Assembly: GCA_012719815.1 (NCBI GenBank)
Contig: JAAXZP010000050.1
Coordinates: forward strand, 1 to 13,463
DNA length: 13,463 bases
Source of the DNA: Christensenellaceae bacterium
GTDB lineage: Bacteria; Bacillota; Clostridia; Christensenellales; SZUA-584
Direction of reading: 5' to 3'
Positions 1-6,873 of this stretch are shown one piece after another. The notes under the pieces were generated by a model. It was given only the letters and a program-made list of their open reading frames with translations, ran no database searches and had not been told where the DNA came from. The number at the start of each line of letters is the position of its first letter. Position 1 is the stretch's first letter. The position numbers and the translations under genes are program-made.

Positions 1-91
1 ACCCTGAGTAGCCTTTGGACGGCAGCTCGCGCATACTTCGCTTTTCCCCGGGGTAACATGAAGCAAAACGACAATTGAAGGAGCGGGGAGA

Positions 92-307
92 ATGGCGATA
101 TACTACCGGCTGGACAATACCGACGTGATCGCGAAGCAGGAGGGGAACAAGGTCTGGCTGTTCGACCGCGAGACGGGAGGCTGGGTACCGGACAGCGAGC
201 ATATGCTGATAAGCAGGCTGCACAGCGGCGCGGGCGTCTGTGAGAGGTTAACCGAAGAGGATGCGCAGCAGGCGATCGGGCGCGTGGAGGACGGCATGTC
301 GCAGTAA
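92..307 (+). CDS. Small hypothetical protein (71 aa)
   Basis: The ATG at 92 has a good ribosome binding site (GAAGGAG, about 77-83), which supports translation. The product is acidic and mixed alpha/beta in character, with no signal peptide and no membrane segment. The first half is rich in aromatic and charged residues (IYYRLD, VWLFDRETGGWVPD), which suggests a short beta-sheet. The second half (LTEEDAQQAIGRVEDG) looks helical. I do not recognise the family and assign no function. The gene lies close to the left edge, so an upstream operon partner could be missing. The CTGTTT/AAACAG repeat plus T-run just after the stop (309-333) is at best a weak terminator. I am fairly sure it is a real gene but have no idea of its role. 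Confidence 0.6.
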   Translation: MAIYYRLDNTDVIAKQEGNKVWLFDRETGGWVPDSEHMLISRLHSGAGVCERLTEEDAQQAIGRVEDGMSQ

Positions 308-322
308 CTGTTTCAAACAGCA

Positions 323-351
323 TTGCTTTTTTTGTTATTATCATGTAGAAT
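323..351 (+). promoter_or_regulatory. Predicted SigA-type promoter upstream of possible ncRNA
   Basis: TTGCTT (323-328), a 17-bp spacer, then TAGAAT (346-351). Transcription would start near 358. No convincing coding sequence follows, so this promoter is the main reason to suspect a non-coding transcript. Confidence 0.5.
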
Positions 352-357
352 AACAAC

Positions 358-594
358 TGGAAAGCACAGGTGTTGAAAACATTTGTGAATGATTCGGCTC
401 TCGGACGGTTTCCGGGGGATAGACAACGCCTATCCGGGCCGGCGGGGAAAGCGCCCGTATTGCCCCGCTGTTGCGTTCATACGGATAGATCAAAAGACCT
501 TTCTCATTTTATTCCTCGCGCCGGGCGGACGACGGCGCTGTAAGCGGAGTATCCCGCTGGCCGCTGGCGAACGTTGCCGGCGGGTTCTTTTTTT
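358..594 (+). ncRNA. Candidate small non-coding RNA or orphan leader
   Basis: This is the content of the roughly 340-bp gap between 307 and 648. It starts just after a promoter-like sequence (323-351) and ends in a strong intrinsic terminator (553-594), giving a predicted transcript of about 235 nt. Internal inverted repeats include GGATAG/CTATCC separated by a short loop (about 415-435) and GCGGGG/CCCCGC (about 440-470), so the RNA could be structured. An open frame at 389-655 reads arginine/glycine-rich, lacks a good ribosome binding site and runs through two terminators, so I do not call it coding. I looked for hallmarks of 6S RNA, SRP RNA, RNase P RNA, tmRNA, T-boxes and common riboswitches and recognised none. 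The ncRNA call rests only on the promoter, hairpins and terminator. Confidence 0.3.
553..594 (+). terminator. Intrinsic terminator of the 358-594 transcript
   Basis: CCCGCTGGC (553-561) pairs with GCCGGCGGG (576-584), nine pairs with one G-T wobble. The T-rich run TTCTTTTTTT (585-594) follows. It is oriented for plus-strand transcription. Confidence 0.75.
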
Positions 595-612
595 CTGGCG
601 CGGCGTTTTCCC

Positions 613-641
613 GGAAAAAGCAAAACCCCCGCAAGCGGGGG
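613..641 (-). terminator. Intrinsic terminator of the FMN reductase gene
   Basis: Read on the minus strand, CCCCCGC/GCGGGGG (626-641) forms a tight hairpin followed by TTTTGCTTTTT (down to about 615). It begins about 7 bp after the stop codon of the flavoprotein gene at 648. Confidence 0.8.
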
Positions 642-647
642 CTGCCA

Positions 648-1280
648 TTATCTGATGAAGTTGGTGCGCACTCCGGGCGGAGCTGCGGGCGTGGGCAATG
701 TGCCGCGGCCATGCTCAATCAGCTTGAGCAGCCAGGCCATGTTGACTCCCACTGTCCGCGCTACGTTGAGCCCTTCGCCGTCCCCAAGCGCCTCGCCTGG
801 CTCCAAACCGTGAATCGCGTTCCAGTAGCAGGACGACACCACCGGCATCTCGGATATGGTGAAATAGTGGTTTAGCTGGTCGAAGGTGGCAACGCCGCCG
901 CTGCGCCGTACCGCCACCAGCGCCGCTCCCGGCTTGAGGCGGAAAAAGTTGCCGTTTGCGCCCGATACATAGAACGCCCGGTCGCATACCGCCTTCATGG
1001 TGCCCGCGATGCCCGTGTAATACACCGGCGAAGCGAGTATGATGCCGTCCGCCGCTTTCATATGCTGAATCCAGTCGTTCACTTCGTCGTCTATGGCGCA
1101 GCGCTCGTTGCGCATTTCGTGGCACTTCTGGCACGCGATGCACCCGTGCACCGCCTTGTGGCCCACATGCAGTATCTCGCAGGAAATGCCCGCTTCCTCC
1201 AGCGCATCCGCCGCGGCCCGGATGGCGTGATATGTATTGCCCTTCGGGCGGGGACTGCCGTTTATCGCCAATACCTTCAT
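648..1280 (-). CDS. NADPH-dependent FMN reductase / iron-sulfur flavoprotein family
   Basis: A 210-aa flavodoxin-fold protein expected to bind FMN and shuttle electrons from NAD(P)H in the cytosol. The N-terminus MKVLAINGSPRPKGNT (residues 1-16) is the typical first strand and FMN-phosphate loop of this family. ASPVYYTGIAG, in the middle of the protein, is the second flavin-contacting loop. Residues C47, C50, C53 and C61 form CX2CX2CX7C, close to the compact cluster motif of archaeal and clostridial iron-sulfur flavoproteins, so a 4Fe-4S cluster is plausible. An upstream in-frame ATG would add 18 residues. I chose 1280 because GGAGG lies 5 bp before it and the extension would overlap the predicted promoter. 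The gene has its own promoter (1308-1336) and terminator (613-641). The natural substrate or partner cannot be told from sequence. Confidence 0.88.
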   Translation of the reverse strand: MKVLAINGSPRPKGNTYHAIRAAADALEEAGISCEILHVGHKAVHGCIACQKCHEMRNERCAIDDEVNDWIQHMKAADGIILASPVYYTGIAGTMKAVCDRAFYVSGANGNFFRLKPGAALVAVRRSGGVATFDQLNHYFTISEMPVVSSCYWNAIHGLEPGEALGDGEGLNVARTVGVNMAWLLKLIEHGRGTLPTPAAPPGVRTNFIR

Positions 1281-1307
1281 GTTAACCTCCCGTATATTGA
1301 TACTTCC

Positions 1308-1336
1308 ATTATAGAGAAGGCGGGCATCCTGCACAA
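1308..1336 (-). promoter_or_regulatory. Predicted promoter for the FMN reductase gene
   Basis: Minus strand: TTGTGC (1331-1336), 17-bp spacer, perfect TATAAT (1308-1313). The predicted start near 1300 leaves a leader of about 20 nt containing the ribosome binding site. The -35 box is weak (3 of 6). Confidence 0.6.
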
Positions 1337-1367
1337 GCTGTCATGGTCTGTGGATCCTGGAATCTTC

Positions 1368-1853
1368 TCAGTGATGCTCTGCCTCGGCTTCAGCCTGCGT
1401 GCGGTGTACCGTTCCCGGCGGGTGGTTGGGCGGCGCGTAGAGTGTATACAGCTTGATGGGATCATTGCCCGTGTTGACAAGGTTGTGCCACCAGCCCGCG
1501 GGAATCATAAATACCCACCCGTCCGAAACGTGCCGCTGCCACGAGAGGTTATCCTCCCGGTCGCCCATCATCACAAGGCCTTCGCCCGACTCGATGCGGA
1601 TAAACTGGTCGACATTCGGGTGTACCTCCAGCCCGATCTCGCCGCCGGGCGGAATGCTCATCAGCACCAGCTGGAGATGGCTGCCCGTCCACAGCACGGT
1701 GCGGAATGTGTCGTTTTGCAGCGTCGCCGTCTCGATATCCACCGCATATGGCCACGGGCCATAGTCGACGACGGGCCTGCCGGTAAAGCCCACATGGCTG
1801 CTGGGCGTGTGCGTCCACGTATGCTGCGGGCGCTGCGGATCATCCTGATACAT
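1368..1853 (-). CDS. Cupin domain-containing protein (161 aa)
   Basis: A single-domain cupin of the mannose-6-phosphate-isomerase-like type, a small metal-binding beta-barrel. Cupin motif 1 runs from G74 to G90, with E76, H78 and Q83 at the usual metal-ligand positions (the first His is replaced by Glu and the usual Glu by Gln). Motif 2 is IPAGWWHN, with H123 as the remaining ligand. The N-terminal 30 residues (MYQDDPQRPQ...) are polar and probably disordered. From memory, close relatives with GPYPFVIDIE-like and LWTGSHLQL-like segments are widespread in Clostridia and Bacilli, but their substrate is unknown. The ATG at 1853 is preceded by GGAAGGA about 10 bp away. The FMN reductase gene lies 87 bp downstream on the same strand but has its own promoter. 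The fold is confident and the reaction unknown. Confidence 0.88.
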   Translation of the reverse strand: MYQDDPQRPQHTWTHTPSSHVGFTGRPVVDYGPWPYAVDIETATLQNDTFRTVLWTGSHLQLVLMSIPPGGEIGLEVHPNVDQFIRIESGEGLVMMGDREDNLSWQRHVSDGWVFMIPAGWWHNLVNTGNDPIKLYTLYAPPNHPPGTVHRTQAEAEAEHH

Positions 1854-1887
1854 AGGCTCAAGTCCTTCCTTTCCGGATATTTGTTCT

Positions 1888-1916
1888 GTAATAGATTTAT
1901 TCCGCGGCGGTGAAAA
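1888..1916 (-). promoter_or_regulatory. Possible promoter for the cupin gene
   Basis: Minus strand: TTTTCA (1911-1916), 17-bp spacer, TATTAC (1888-1893). Each box matches consensus at 4 of 6 positions. It sits in the 138-bp divergent gap between the cupin and CPBP protease genes. Confidence 0.35.
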
Positions 1917-1934
1917 TTACGACCTGTGCGGCTG

Positions 1935-1963
1935 TTTCTTTGCAGCGTTATTCGTGATAATAT
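1935..1963 (+). promoter_or_regulatory. Possible promoter for the CPBP protease gene
   Basis: TTTCTT (1935-1940), 17-bp spacer, TAATAT (1958-1963) preceded by TGA, an extended -10 arrangement. The surrounding AT-rich run allows alternative registers, so the exact boxes are uncertain. Confidence 0.35.
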
Positions 1964-1991
1964 AGTAACAATACAGCAAAGGAGTATGGCC

Positions 1992-3470
1992 ATGTCCAAA
2001 TGGAAACTGCGCATGCCTGCCATGTATGGGGATATACCGGGGGGCGGCTATATGCCCCGCGCCGGCGTTGCCTTGCCCATCGCGCTGCTGCTGTACCTTA
2101 TCTATTCGGTGATCGGCAGCATCCCGACATTTGTGCAGGCATTTGCTTACCTCATACCGCGCGTAGCAGCCGGGCAGGATCCGTTCTCGCTGATTGACGA
2201 CATGCTGGCCGACCCCGCCATCATACTGGTGGCGCTGTTCATGACAGGGCTCACAATACCGATAACGGTGTTCTATATCCGCCGCATCGAGAAGCGCCCG
2301 CTCAGCACCATTGGACTCTCGCGCGAGCGCATCCTCCGGCGGTATATTTCGGGCGTGGGCATTGGCGCCGCGCTGGTGGTGCTCACGGCGCTGCCCGACC
2401 TGCTCGCAGCACCCATAAGCTGGAAAGGGTTTGCGGCCATCGTGCCGGTCTACCTCGTTGCGTTTGTCATCCAAGGCGCATCTGAAGAGGTGCTATTCCG
2501 GGGATTCCTGTTGTCCGCCATCTCCCGGCGGATCGGCGTGTTCTGGGCGGCGGTGCTGTCGTCCGCGCTGTTCGCGGCAATGCACATCGTCACTCTGGAA
2601 GGCTTGCTGGACTTTCTGGTAATCTTCCTCATCGGCTTCCTGCTCGCCATGATCACGGTGCGTACAAACAGCCTGTGGGCGGCTTGCGGACTCCACTCGA
2701 CATGGAACTTCGTTTCGGGCTTGCTGTTTCCGGTCAATGCGGGCGGCATGAAAGTGGATTATTCGATCATCAAAGCGGGAGACCCTGCTGCAGCCGCGCC
2801 GGATTTCGGTATTATGGGCAATCCGGAATATCTGTATGCGCTGGCCATATTTGCGGCGCTGGCTGCGGTGGTAATATTCGGAGGGCGTGGGCGGCTTTTT
2901 GTGCGGCGGCCCGAGGACGAGCGCAGTCTGAACATCGCGCGGTACATTGCCAAAAAGACGCTGCCCGAAAGGCATTTGGCCTATGCGGAGCGCATCGCCG
3001 ATATGGTGGAACAGGACGACGCAAAGGCGGCGGCGTTGCTGTACCTGGTGATGGAGCAGGGTGTATCGCCGCAGACGCTGGCGGATGCGGGCATCGGTCG
3101 CGATGCGGGGCTTGCCGCGATGGCGCTGGTGCGGCGGCCCGGTGAGGATAAGGAGGTGCGCCGCGCACGCGCAATGGACAACCCGGTGGCCGCCGAAGTG
3201 TTAAAGGCGCAGGAGCGGTACGCGGCGGACTATGCCGCGTGGCAGCAGGCCGAGCAGGCGCGGCAGTACGCCTGGGCGCAGTACATGGCCGCATGGCAGC
3301 AGGCTTTTGCGCAGCCGTATGCGCATTGGCAGCCGCAGGCGCGTTACATGTCGCCGGCGCAGGCCGAGTGGCAGGCGAGACAGGACGCGGAGCGGGATGC
3401 GTACGTGCGCCGCTACGCCGAGACGCTGCACCCACAGCTGGACGGCGACAGTCAGAACACTTCTCATTAA
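1992..3470 (+). CDS. CPBP family intramembrane glutamic endopeptidase with degenerate HD-like cytosolic tail (492 aa)
   Basis: A multi-pass membrane protease of the CPBP/Abi (Rce1-like) family. All three family motifs are present: E165-E166-x3-R170, F194-x3-H198, and H235-x3-N239. These supply the catalytic glutamates and water-activating histidines, so it should be active. Hydrophobic segments span about residues 26-56, 75-96, 118-140, 148-162, 183-245 and 280-298. Residues about 313-412 are soluble and resemble, to my eye, an HD domain of the RelA/SpoT-like type (RIADMVE, AAALLYLV, GVSPQTLADAGI, PGEDKE, DNPVA). The HD metal pair is replaced by YL, so it would be catalytically dead. Residues about 410-480 form an Ala/Gln/Trp/Tyr-rich tail. 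The family is usually 200-350 aa, so the extension is notable. AGGAG at 1980-1984 fits the ATG at 1992, while an ATG at 1986 would be too close. Substrate unknown. Confidence 0.88.
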   Translation: MSKWKLRMPAMYGDIPGGGYMPRAGVALPIALLLYLIYSVIGSIPTFVQAFAYLIPRVAAGQDPFSLIDDMLADPAIILVALFMTGLTIPITVFYIRRIEKRPLSTIGLSRERILRRYISGVGIGAALVVLTALPDLLAAPISWKGFAAIVPVYLVAFVIQGASEEVLFRGFLLSAISRRIGVFWAAVLSSALFAAMHIVTLEGLLDFLVIFLIGFLLAMITVRTNSLWAACGLHSTWNFVSGLLFPVNAGGMKVDYSIIKAGDPAAAAPDFGIMGNPEYLYALAIFAALAAVVIFGGRGRLFVRRPEDERSLNIARYIAKKTLPERHLAYAERIADMVEQDDAKAAALLYLVMEQGVSPQTLADAGIGRDAGLAAMALVRRPGEDKEVRRARAMDNPVAAEVLKAQERYAADYAAWQQAEQARQYAWAQYMAAWQQAFAQPYAHWQPQARYMSPAQAEWQARQDAERDAYVRRYAETLHPQLDGDSQNTSH

Positions 3471-3510
3471 GAGCATGGTTTTTCGTAAACAATTCCCAGT
3501 TTTTTGGCAC

Positions 3511-3537
3511 ACCCCCGTTTTTTGTGACGGGGGTTTT
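3511..3537 (+). terminator. Intrinsic terminator of the CPBP protease gene
   Basis: CCCCCGT (3512-3518) pairs with ACGGGGG (3527-3533) around an 8-nt loop and is followed by TTTT. It lies 40 bp after the stop codon and just before the next promoter. Confidence 0.8.
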
Positions 3538-3540
3538 CTA

Positions 3541-3568
3541 TTGACGAAGCCGCTGGATATGATACAAT
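3541..3568 (+). promoter_or_regulatory. Predicted promoter for the RarD-like transporter
   Basis: TTGACG (3541-3546), 16-bp spacer, TACAAT (3563-3568) with an extended -10 TG at 3560-3561. This is one of the best promoters in the window. Transcription would start near 3575, giving a leader of about 25 nt. Confidence 0.75.
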
Positions 3569-3598
3569 GTGTGGAATCACAGCACTGAGGAGCAAGTC

Positions 3599-4492
3599 AT
3601 GAACGGACAAAAGACGGGCAACATACTTGCAGTCACGGCCTATCTCGTCTGGGGCGCGCTGCCGCTCTATTGGGCGCTGCTGGACAGCGTGCCGCCGCTG
3701 GTGGTTTTGGCGTTTCGCGTGCTGTGCTCCATGCTGCTGCTTGCGCCCATACTGCTTTTCGCGAAATGGCGCGGCGAGATAAAGCGCGTGCTCACCGACC
3801 GGCGTAAAATGCTGAAAGCCGTTGCCGCAGGTCTGTTGGTATTCTTCAACTGGGGGCTGTTTATCTGGGGCCTGGAGCAGGGGATGCACGTCCAGGTGAG
3901 CTTCGGCTATTATTTCTCGCCGCTGCTGCAGGTCGTGATGGGTGCGCTGCTGCTCAAAGAGCGGATGCATGCCACCACCGCCGTTGCGTTTGCCATGGCG
4001 CTATTGGCCGTCATCTACCAAATGATATCGGGCGGCTTTTTCCCGTGGTTTGCGATTGCGCTGGCCGTGACGTTTTCCGCTTACGGACTGGTCAAGAAGC
4101 TGGTGGATACCGATTCGTACACAGGCCTTTTTCTGGAAACGATGTTCACTGCGCCGCTGGCTGCCGCGATACTCGTGGTGTACGGCATGGGCAGCGGCAT
4201 CGTGTTCGGTCAGGACTGGGCGACATCGCTGCTGCTGATAGGGGCCGGTCCCGCTACCGCCCTGCCGCTGATACTATTCTCCGCAGCGGCGCGGCGCATC
4301 CCGCTGACGTCGCTCGGCTTTTTCCAGTACCTTTCGCCCACGCTCACGCTGGTGCTGGGCGTCACCGTGTTCCAAAAGCCCGTCTCGCCTGCCGAGCTGG
4401 TGGGTTTCATTGTGGTATGGGCCGCGCTTATCATCTACAGCGCGGGCGCAATGTACCGCATGCGCAAGTCGCGTGCTTTGGAGCGGGCATAG
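3599..4492 (+). CDS. rarD: EamA/DMT family transporter, RarD-like (297 aa)
   Basis: A membrane permease of the drug/metabolite transporter superfamily, RarD subfamily, consistent with ten hydrophobic helices arranged as two EamA repeats. Family-typical features include AYLVWGALPLYWALL in the first helix, the NWGLFIWGLEQG segment around residues 82-95, YYFSPLLQVVMGALLLKE closing repeat one, and a matching segment near FFQYLSPTLTLVLGV in repeat two. The total length is normal for the family. The ATG at 3599 is chosen because AGGAG ends 6 bp upstream. An in-frame ATG 10 codons earlier lacks a site and overlaps the leader. It is a single-gene unit with its own promoter and terminator. RarD was named from a chloramphenicol-sensitivity phenotype, but the substrate is not known. 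Confidence 0.9.
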   Translation: MNGQKTGNILAVTAYLVWGALPLYWALLDSVPPLVVLAFRVLCSMLLLAPILLFAKWRGEIKRVLTDRRKMLKAVAAGLLVFFNWGLFIWGLEQGMHVQVSFGYYFSPLLQVVMGALLLKERMHATTAVAFAMALLAVIYQMISGGFFPWFAIALAVTFSAYGLVKKLVDTDSYTGLFLETMFTAPLAAAILVVYGMGSGIVFGQDWATSLLLIGAGPATALPLILFSAAARRIPLTSLGFFQYLSPTLTLVLGVTVFQKPVSPAELVGFIVVWAALIIYSAGAMYRMRKSRALERA

Positions 4493-4530
4493 CGGCCCGT
4501 TTTGCATTGATACATATGTGCTGTTTCGAT

Positions 4531-4555
4531 AAGCCCGAAAAATCCCGGGCTTTTT
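4531..4555 (+). terminator. Intrinsic terminator of the RarD-like gene
   Basis: AAGCCCG (4531-4537) pairs with CGGGCTT (4546-4552), with a T-run at 4551-4555. The segment CCCGGGCTTTTTGCG (4544-4558) recurs identically at 6888-6902 in the prfC leader. Confidence 0.75.
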
Positions 4556-4558
4556 GCG

Positions 4559-4587
4559 TTCCGGCGAAGTGCTCTCGGGCATATAAT
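4559..4587 (+). promoter_or_regulatory. Predicted promoter for the DUF6143-like gene
   Basis: Perfect TATAAT at 4582-4587 with TTCCGG (4559-4564) 17 bp upstream. The -35 box is poor. The position about 30 bp before the AAGGAG/ATG start at 4604-4618 supports it. Confidence 0.5.
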
Positions 4588-4617
4588 ACAGCGAATATCC
4601 ATTAAGGAGCTTCGCCG

Positions 4618-5155
4618 ATGGAAACTTAAGTCAGGTCGTCAGTCTGGAAAACCGGGTGCACCAGGCGTTTCTGGGCCGCTATTTCATGGGGTATACTCCG
4701 CAACTTACCCTTCCGCCGCGCGGCAGCGTCTGGGCGGCGCTGTACAACCCGCCCGCGTCCGGCGTGAATATGTTTGTCAATTTTACGGTGTCCAACTTTT
4801 CCCCGACGCCTTTCCGTGCTTATCTGTGGTTCAACGCGGCGGCGGACGGGGGAGAGGCGTCGCCGTACGTGTGCGCCACCAACACGGCTGTTGTGCCGCA
4901 ACCGGAGCCCCGGACGATGATCGTCTCCGGGCAGGGCGTTCCGCAGGGCGGCTGCAGCCTGTTTTCGCGCGTGGCGGGCGCGCACAGCACCGAGGTGGGC
5001 AACTACTACGGCAAGATCATCATCCCGCCGGGCGGAACGTTCCTCGTGCAGCTGGTGTCGCCGAACACCTGCGCCATACCCGCCGAAGAAGCGTTCGGAT
5101 GGTGGAGCAGCCGGTGCGGCAGTATACGCAGTACGTTTTAAAGGAAGAAAAATAG
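4618..5155 (+). pseudogene. DUF6143-like protein gene interrupted by two apparent 1-bp deletions
   Basis: An ideal start, AAGGAG (4604-4609) then ATG at 4618, is followed by only GAA ACT and a TAA stop. The -1 frame over the same bases reads NLSQVVSLENRVHQ and continues as one clean protein (FMGYTPQLTLPPRGSVW..., IIIPPGGTFLVQLVSPNT) to ...EEAFGWW near 5105. There the frame goes on as SSRCGSIRSTF and stops at 5141. The next frame instead gives EQPVRQYTQYVLKEEK and stops at 5155. Adding one A to the GAAA run (4621-4624) and one G to the GG at 5104-5105 joins everything into one 179-aa protein. It is small, beta-rich, has no signal peptide, and fits my memory of DUF6143, whose function is unknown. 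Without correction, only a GTG at 4656 with a poor ribosome binding site could start the main frame. Sequencing or assembly errors and real decay are both possible. Confidence 0.7.
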
Positions 5156-5172
5156 AAGGCAACGAGCCTTCT
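5154..5172 (+). other. Stem-loop after the DUF6143-like gene
   Basis: AGAAGGC (5154-5160) and GCCTTCT (5166-5172) form a 7-bp stem with a 5-nt loop overlapping the restored stop codon. There is no T-run, so it may be a weak terminator or an mRNA-end structure. A second repeat, CCGGTAG/CTACCGG (5230-5251), overlaps the prfC stop codon and also lacks a T-run. Confidence 0.35.
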
Positions 5173-5239
5173 GAAGTGCATATTTGGCAGGCCGGCGGAT
5201 GTCCAGAAAACCTGTTTTCTTCGGGTGCACCGGTAGGCC

Positions 5240-6847
5240 TTACTCTACCGGCGGTATGTCGAGGAACTGCGTATCCTTGCAGTTTTCCTGCGCCCTTTGC
5301 AGCGTCCATTCGTTTTTGTACAGTATGACCGGCCTTTGCAGGTGGTCTTCCACCACCATCGCGTTGTCGGCAATGCCCAGCATCTGCGGCGTGATCTCTT
5401 TCGCCGTTACCCACCGCGCCAGGGTGTAGGGGAGATGCTCGATGATGATGTCCACGCCGTATTCGTATTTCATCCTGTAGGTGAGCACGTCCAGCTGAAG
5501 CACGCCCACCACCCCGACGATGAGCGTTTCTACCCCGAGGTTCGGCTGCTTGAATACCTGAATCGCACCTTCCTCGGATATCTGCTGGATGCCTTGAAGG
5601 AACTGCTTTCTCCGCATGGCGTCCGGCGTGCGAACCCGCGCGAAATGCTCCGACGGGAACATCGGTATGCCTTCATACCGGAAAGTTTCCTTGCTCTCGG
5701 ACAGCGTGTCGCCGATGCGCAGCAGCCCGTTGTCCACCACGCCGATGATGTCGCCGGCGTAGGCTTCTTCCACCGTGGTTTTCTCCTGTGCGAAGAACTG
5801 CTGCGGCTGCGACATGCGCACCGTTTTGCCCGTTCTCTCGTGGTACACCTCCATGCCGATGCTGAACCGGCCGGAGCAGATGCGGATGAACGCAATCCGG
5901 TTGCGGTGAGCCGGGTCCATGTTGGCCTGAATCTTGAACACGAAACCGGAGAACTTATCGCTGTCCGGCGCAACCGGGCCTTTGGTGCTGCTCTTTGCGC
6001 CGGGAGCGGGGGCAAGGTTTATAAAGTCGTCCAGAAACTGCCTGACGCCGAAGTTGGTCATCGCGCTGCCGAAATACATGGGGGTGAGGCTGCCGCTGAG
6101 CACCCGGTCAATATCAAACGGATCGCCCGCGATGTCCAGCAGCTCAATTTCCTCGCACAGCTTGTTATACAGCCTGTCGCCCAGCCGTTCTCGGCAGGCG
6201 GGATCGTCCAGCTGCATGCTTATTGATTTCACGATCTGCGAGCCGTGGCTTTCCGCTTCAAACAGCTCGACGCGCGCGTCCCTGCGGTGGTAGACTCCCA
6301 TGAATACGCCATCCTCGCCGATCGGCCAGTTCATCGGGCAGGAGCGTATGCCCAACGTCTGCTCGATCTCGTCCATCAGTTCAAACGGGTTCTTGCAGAC
6401 GCGGTCCAGCTTGTTGACGAACGTGAATATCGGAATGCCGCGCATCCGGCACACATGAAACAGCTTTTTGGTCTGCGCTTCCACGCCCTTGGCGCCGTCG
6501 ATCAGCATGACGGCGCAGTCCGCGGCGGTCAGCGTCCGGTAAGTGTCTTCGCTGAAGTCCTGATGACCCGGTGTGTCCAGTATGTTGATGCGTTTTCCGC
6601 CATAGTCAAAGAACATCACGCTGGACGTCACCGAAATGCCTCTCTGCTTTTCGATCTCCATCCAGTCGGATACGGCAAATTTGGCGGCTTTTCGGCCTTT
6701 CACCGCGCCCGCAAGCCGAATCGCGCCGCCGTAGAGCAGCAGCTTTTCCGTCAGCGTGGTCTTGCCCGCGTCCGGGTGCGATATGATCGCAAAAGGTCTC
6801 CGGCGGGCTACTTCCTGCGCAATTTTATCTGAAGTGACGACAGTCAT
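5240..6847 (-). CDS. prfC: Peptide chain release factor 3 (RF3)
   Basis: A 535-aa translational GTPase that recycles RF1/RF2 from the ribosome after termination. GTPase motifs are all present: the P-loop SHPDAGKTT (residues 23-31), the switch I segment RGISVTSS (69-76), DTPGH (91-95) and NKLD (145-148). The EKQRGISVTSS and HQDFSEDTYRTLTAAD segments are characteristic of RF3 rather than EF-G. The remainder matches RF3 domains II and III, and the length is close to the E. coli protein (529 aa). The chosen ATG at 6847 has GGAGGG about 6 bp upstream. In-frame ATGs further up would place the start inside the promoter region. A near-consensus promoter lies at 6939-6967, and an 85-nt leader holds a hairpin with a T-run (6874-6902). 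Confidence 0.97.
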   Translation of the reverse strand: MTVVTSDKIAQEVARRRPFAIISHPDAGKTTLTEKLLLYGGAIRLAGAVKGRKAAKFAVSDWMEIEKQRGISVTSSVMFFDYGGKRINILDTPGHQDFSEDTYRTLTAADCAVMLIDGAKGVEAQTKKLFHVCRMRGIPIFTFVNKLDRVCKNPFELMDEIEQTLGIRSCPMNWPIGEDGVFMGVYHRRDARVELFEAESHGSQIVKSISMQLDDPACRERLGDRLYNKLCEEIELLDIAGDPFDIDRVLSGSLTPMYFGSAMTNFGVRQFLDDFINLAPAPGAKSSTKGPVAPDSDKFSGFVFKIQANMDPAHRNRIAFIRICSGRFSIGMEVYHERTGKTVRMSQPQQFFAQEKTTVEEAYAGDIIGVVDNGLLRIGDTLSESKETFRYEGIPMFPSEHFARVRTPDAMRRKQFLQGIQQISEEGAIQVFKQPNLGVETLIVGVVGVLQLDVLTYRMKYEYGVDIIIEHLPYTLARWVTAKEITPQMLGIADNAMVVEDHLQRPVILYKNEWTLQRAQENCKDTQFLDIPPVE

Positions 6848-6873
6848 TCTCTCCCTCCGCCTGAAGCTTTCTT

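Noticed and set aside
1..78. Open frame ending TGA at 76-78, possible C-terminus of an upstream gene
   Set aside because: Only 25 codons, with no recognisable sequence; an open run this short is expected by chance.
389..655. 88-codon reading frame in the left intergenic region
   Set aside because: No good ribosome binding site, Arg/Gly-rich shadow-like composition, and it runs through a plus-strand and a minus-strand terminator.
1062..1913. 283-codon plus-strand frame opposite the FMN reductase and cupin genes
   Set aside because: It lies antisense to two clearly recognised genes and their promoter; its His/Arg-rich composition is typical of antisense shadows.
2445..2760. CPBP 'Abi' protease as a phage-defence gene
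   Set aside because: The Abi name for this family does not imply phage defence; no defence genes or mobile elements are nearby.
5297..6226. 309-codon plus-strand frame opposite prfC
   Set aside because: Antisense to an unmistakable RF3 gene, with shadow composition and no ribosome binding site.
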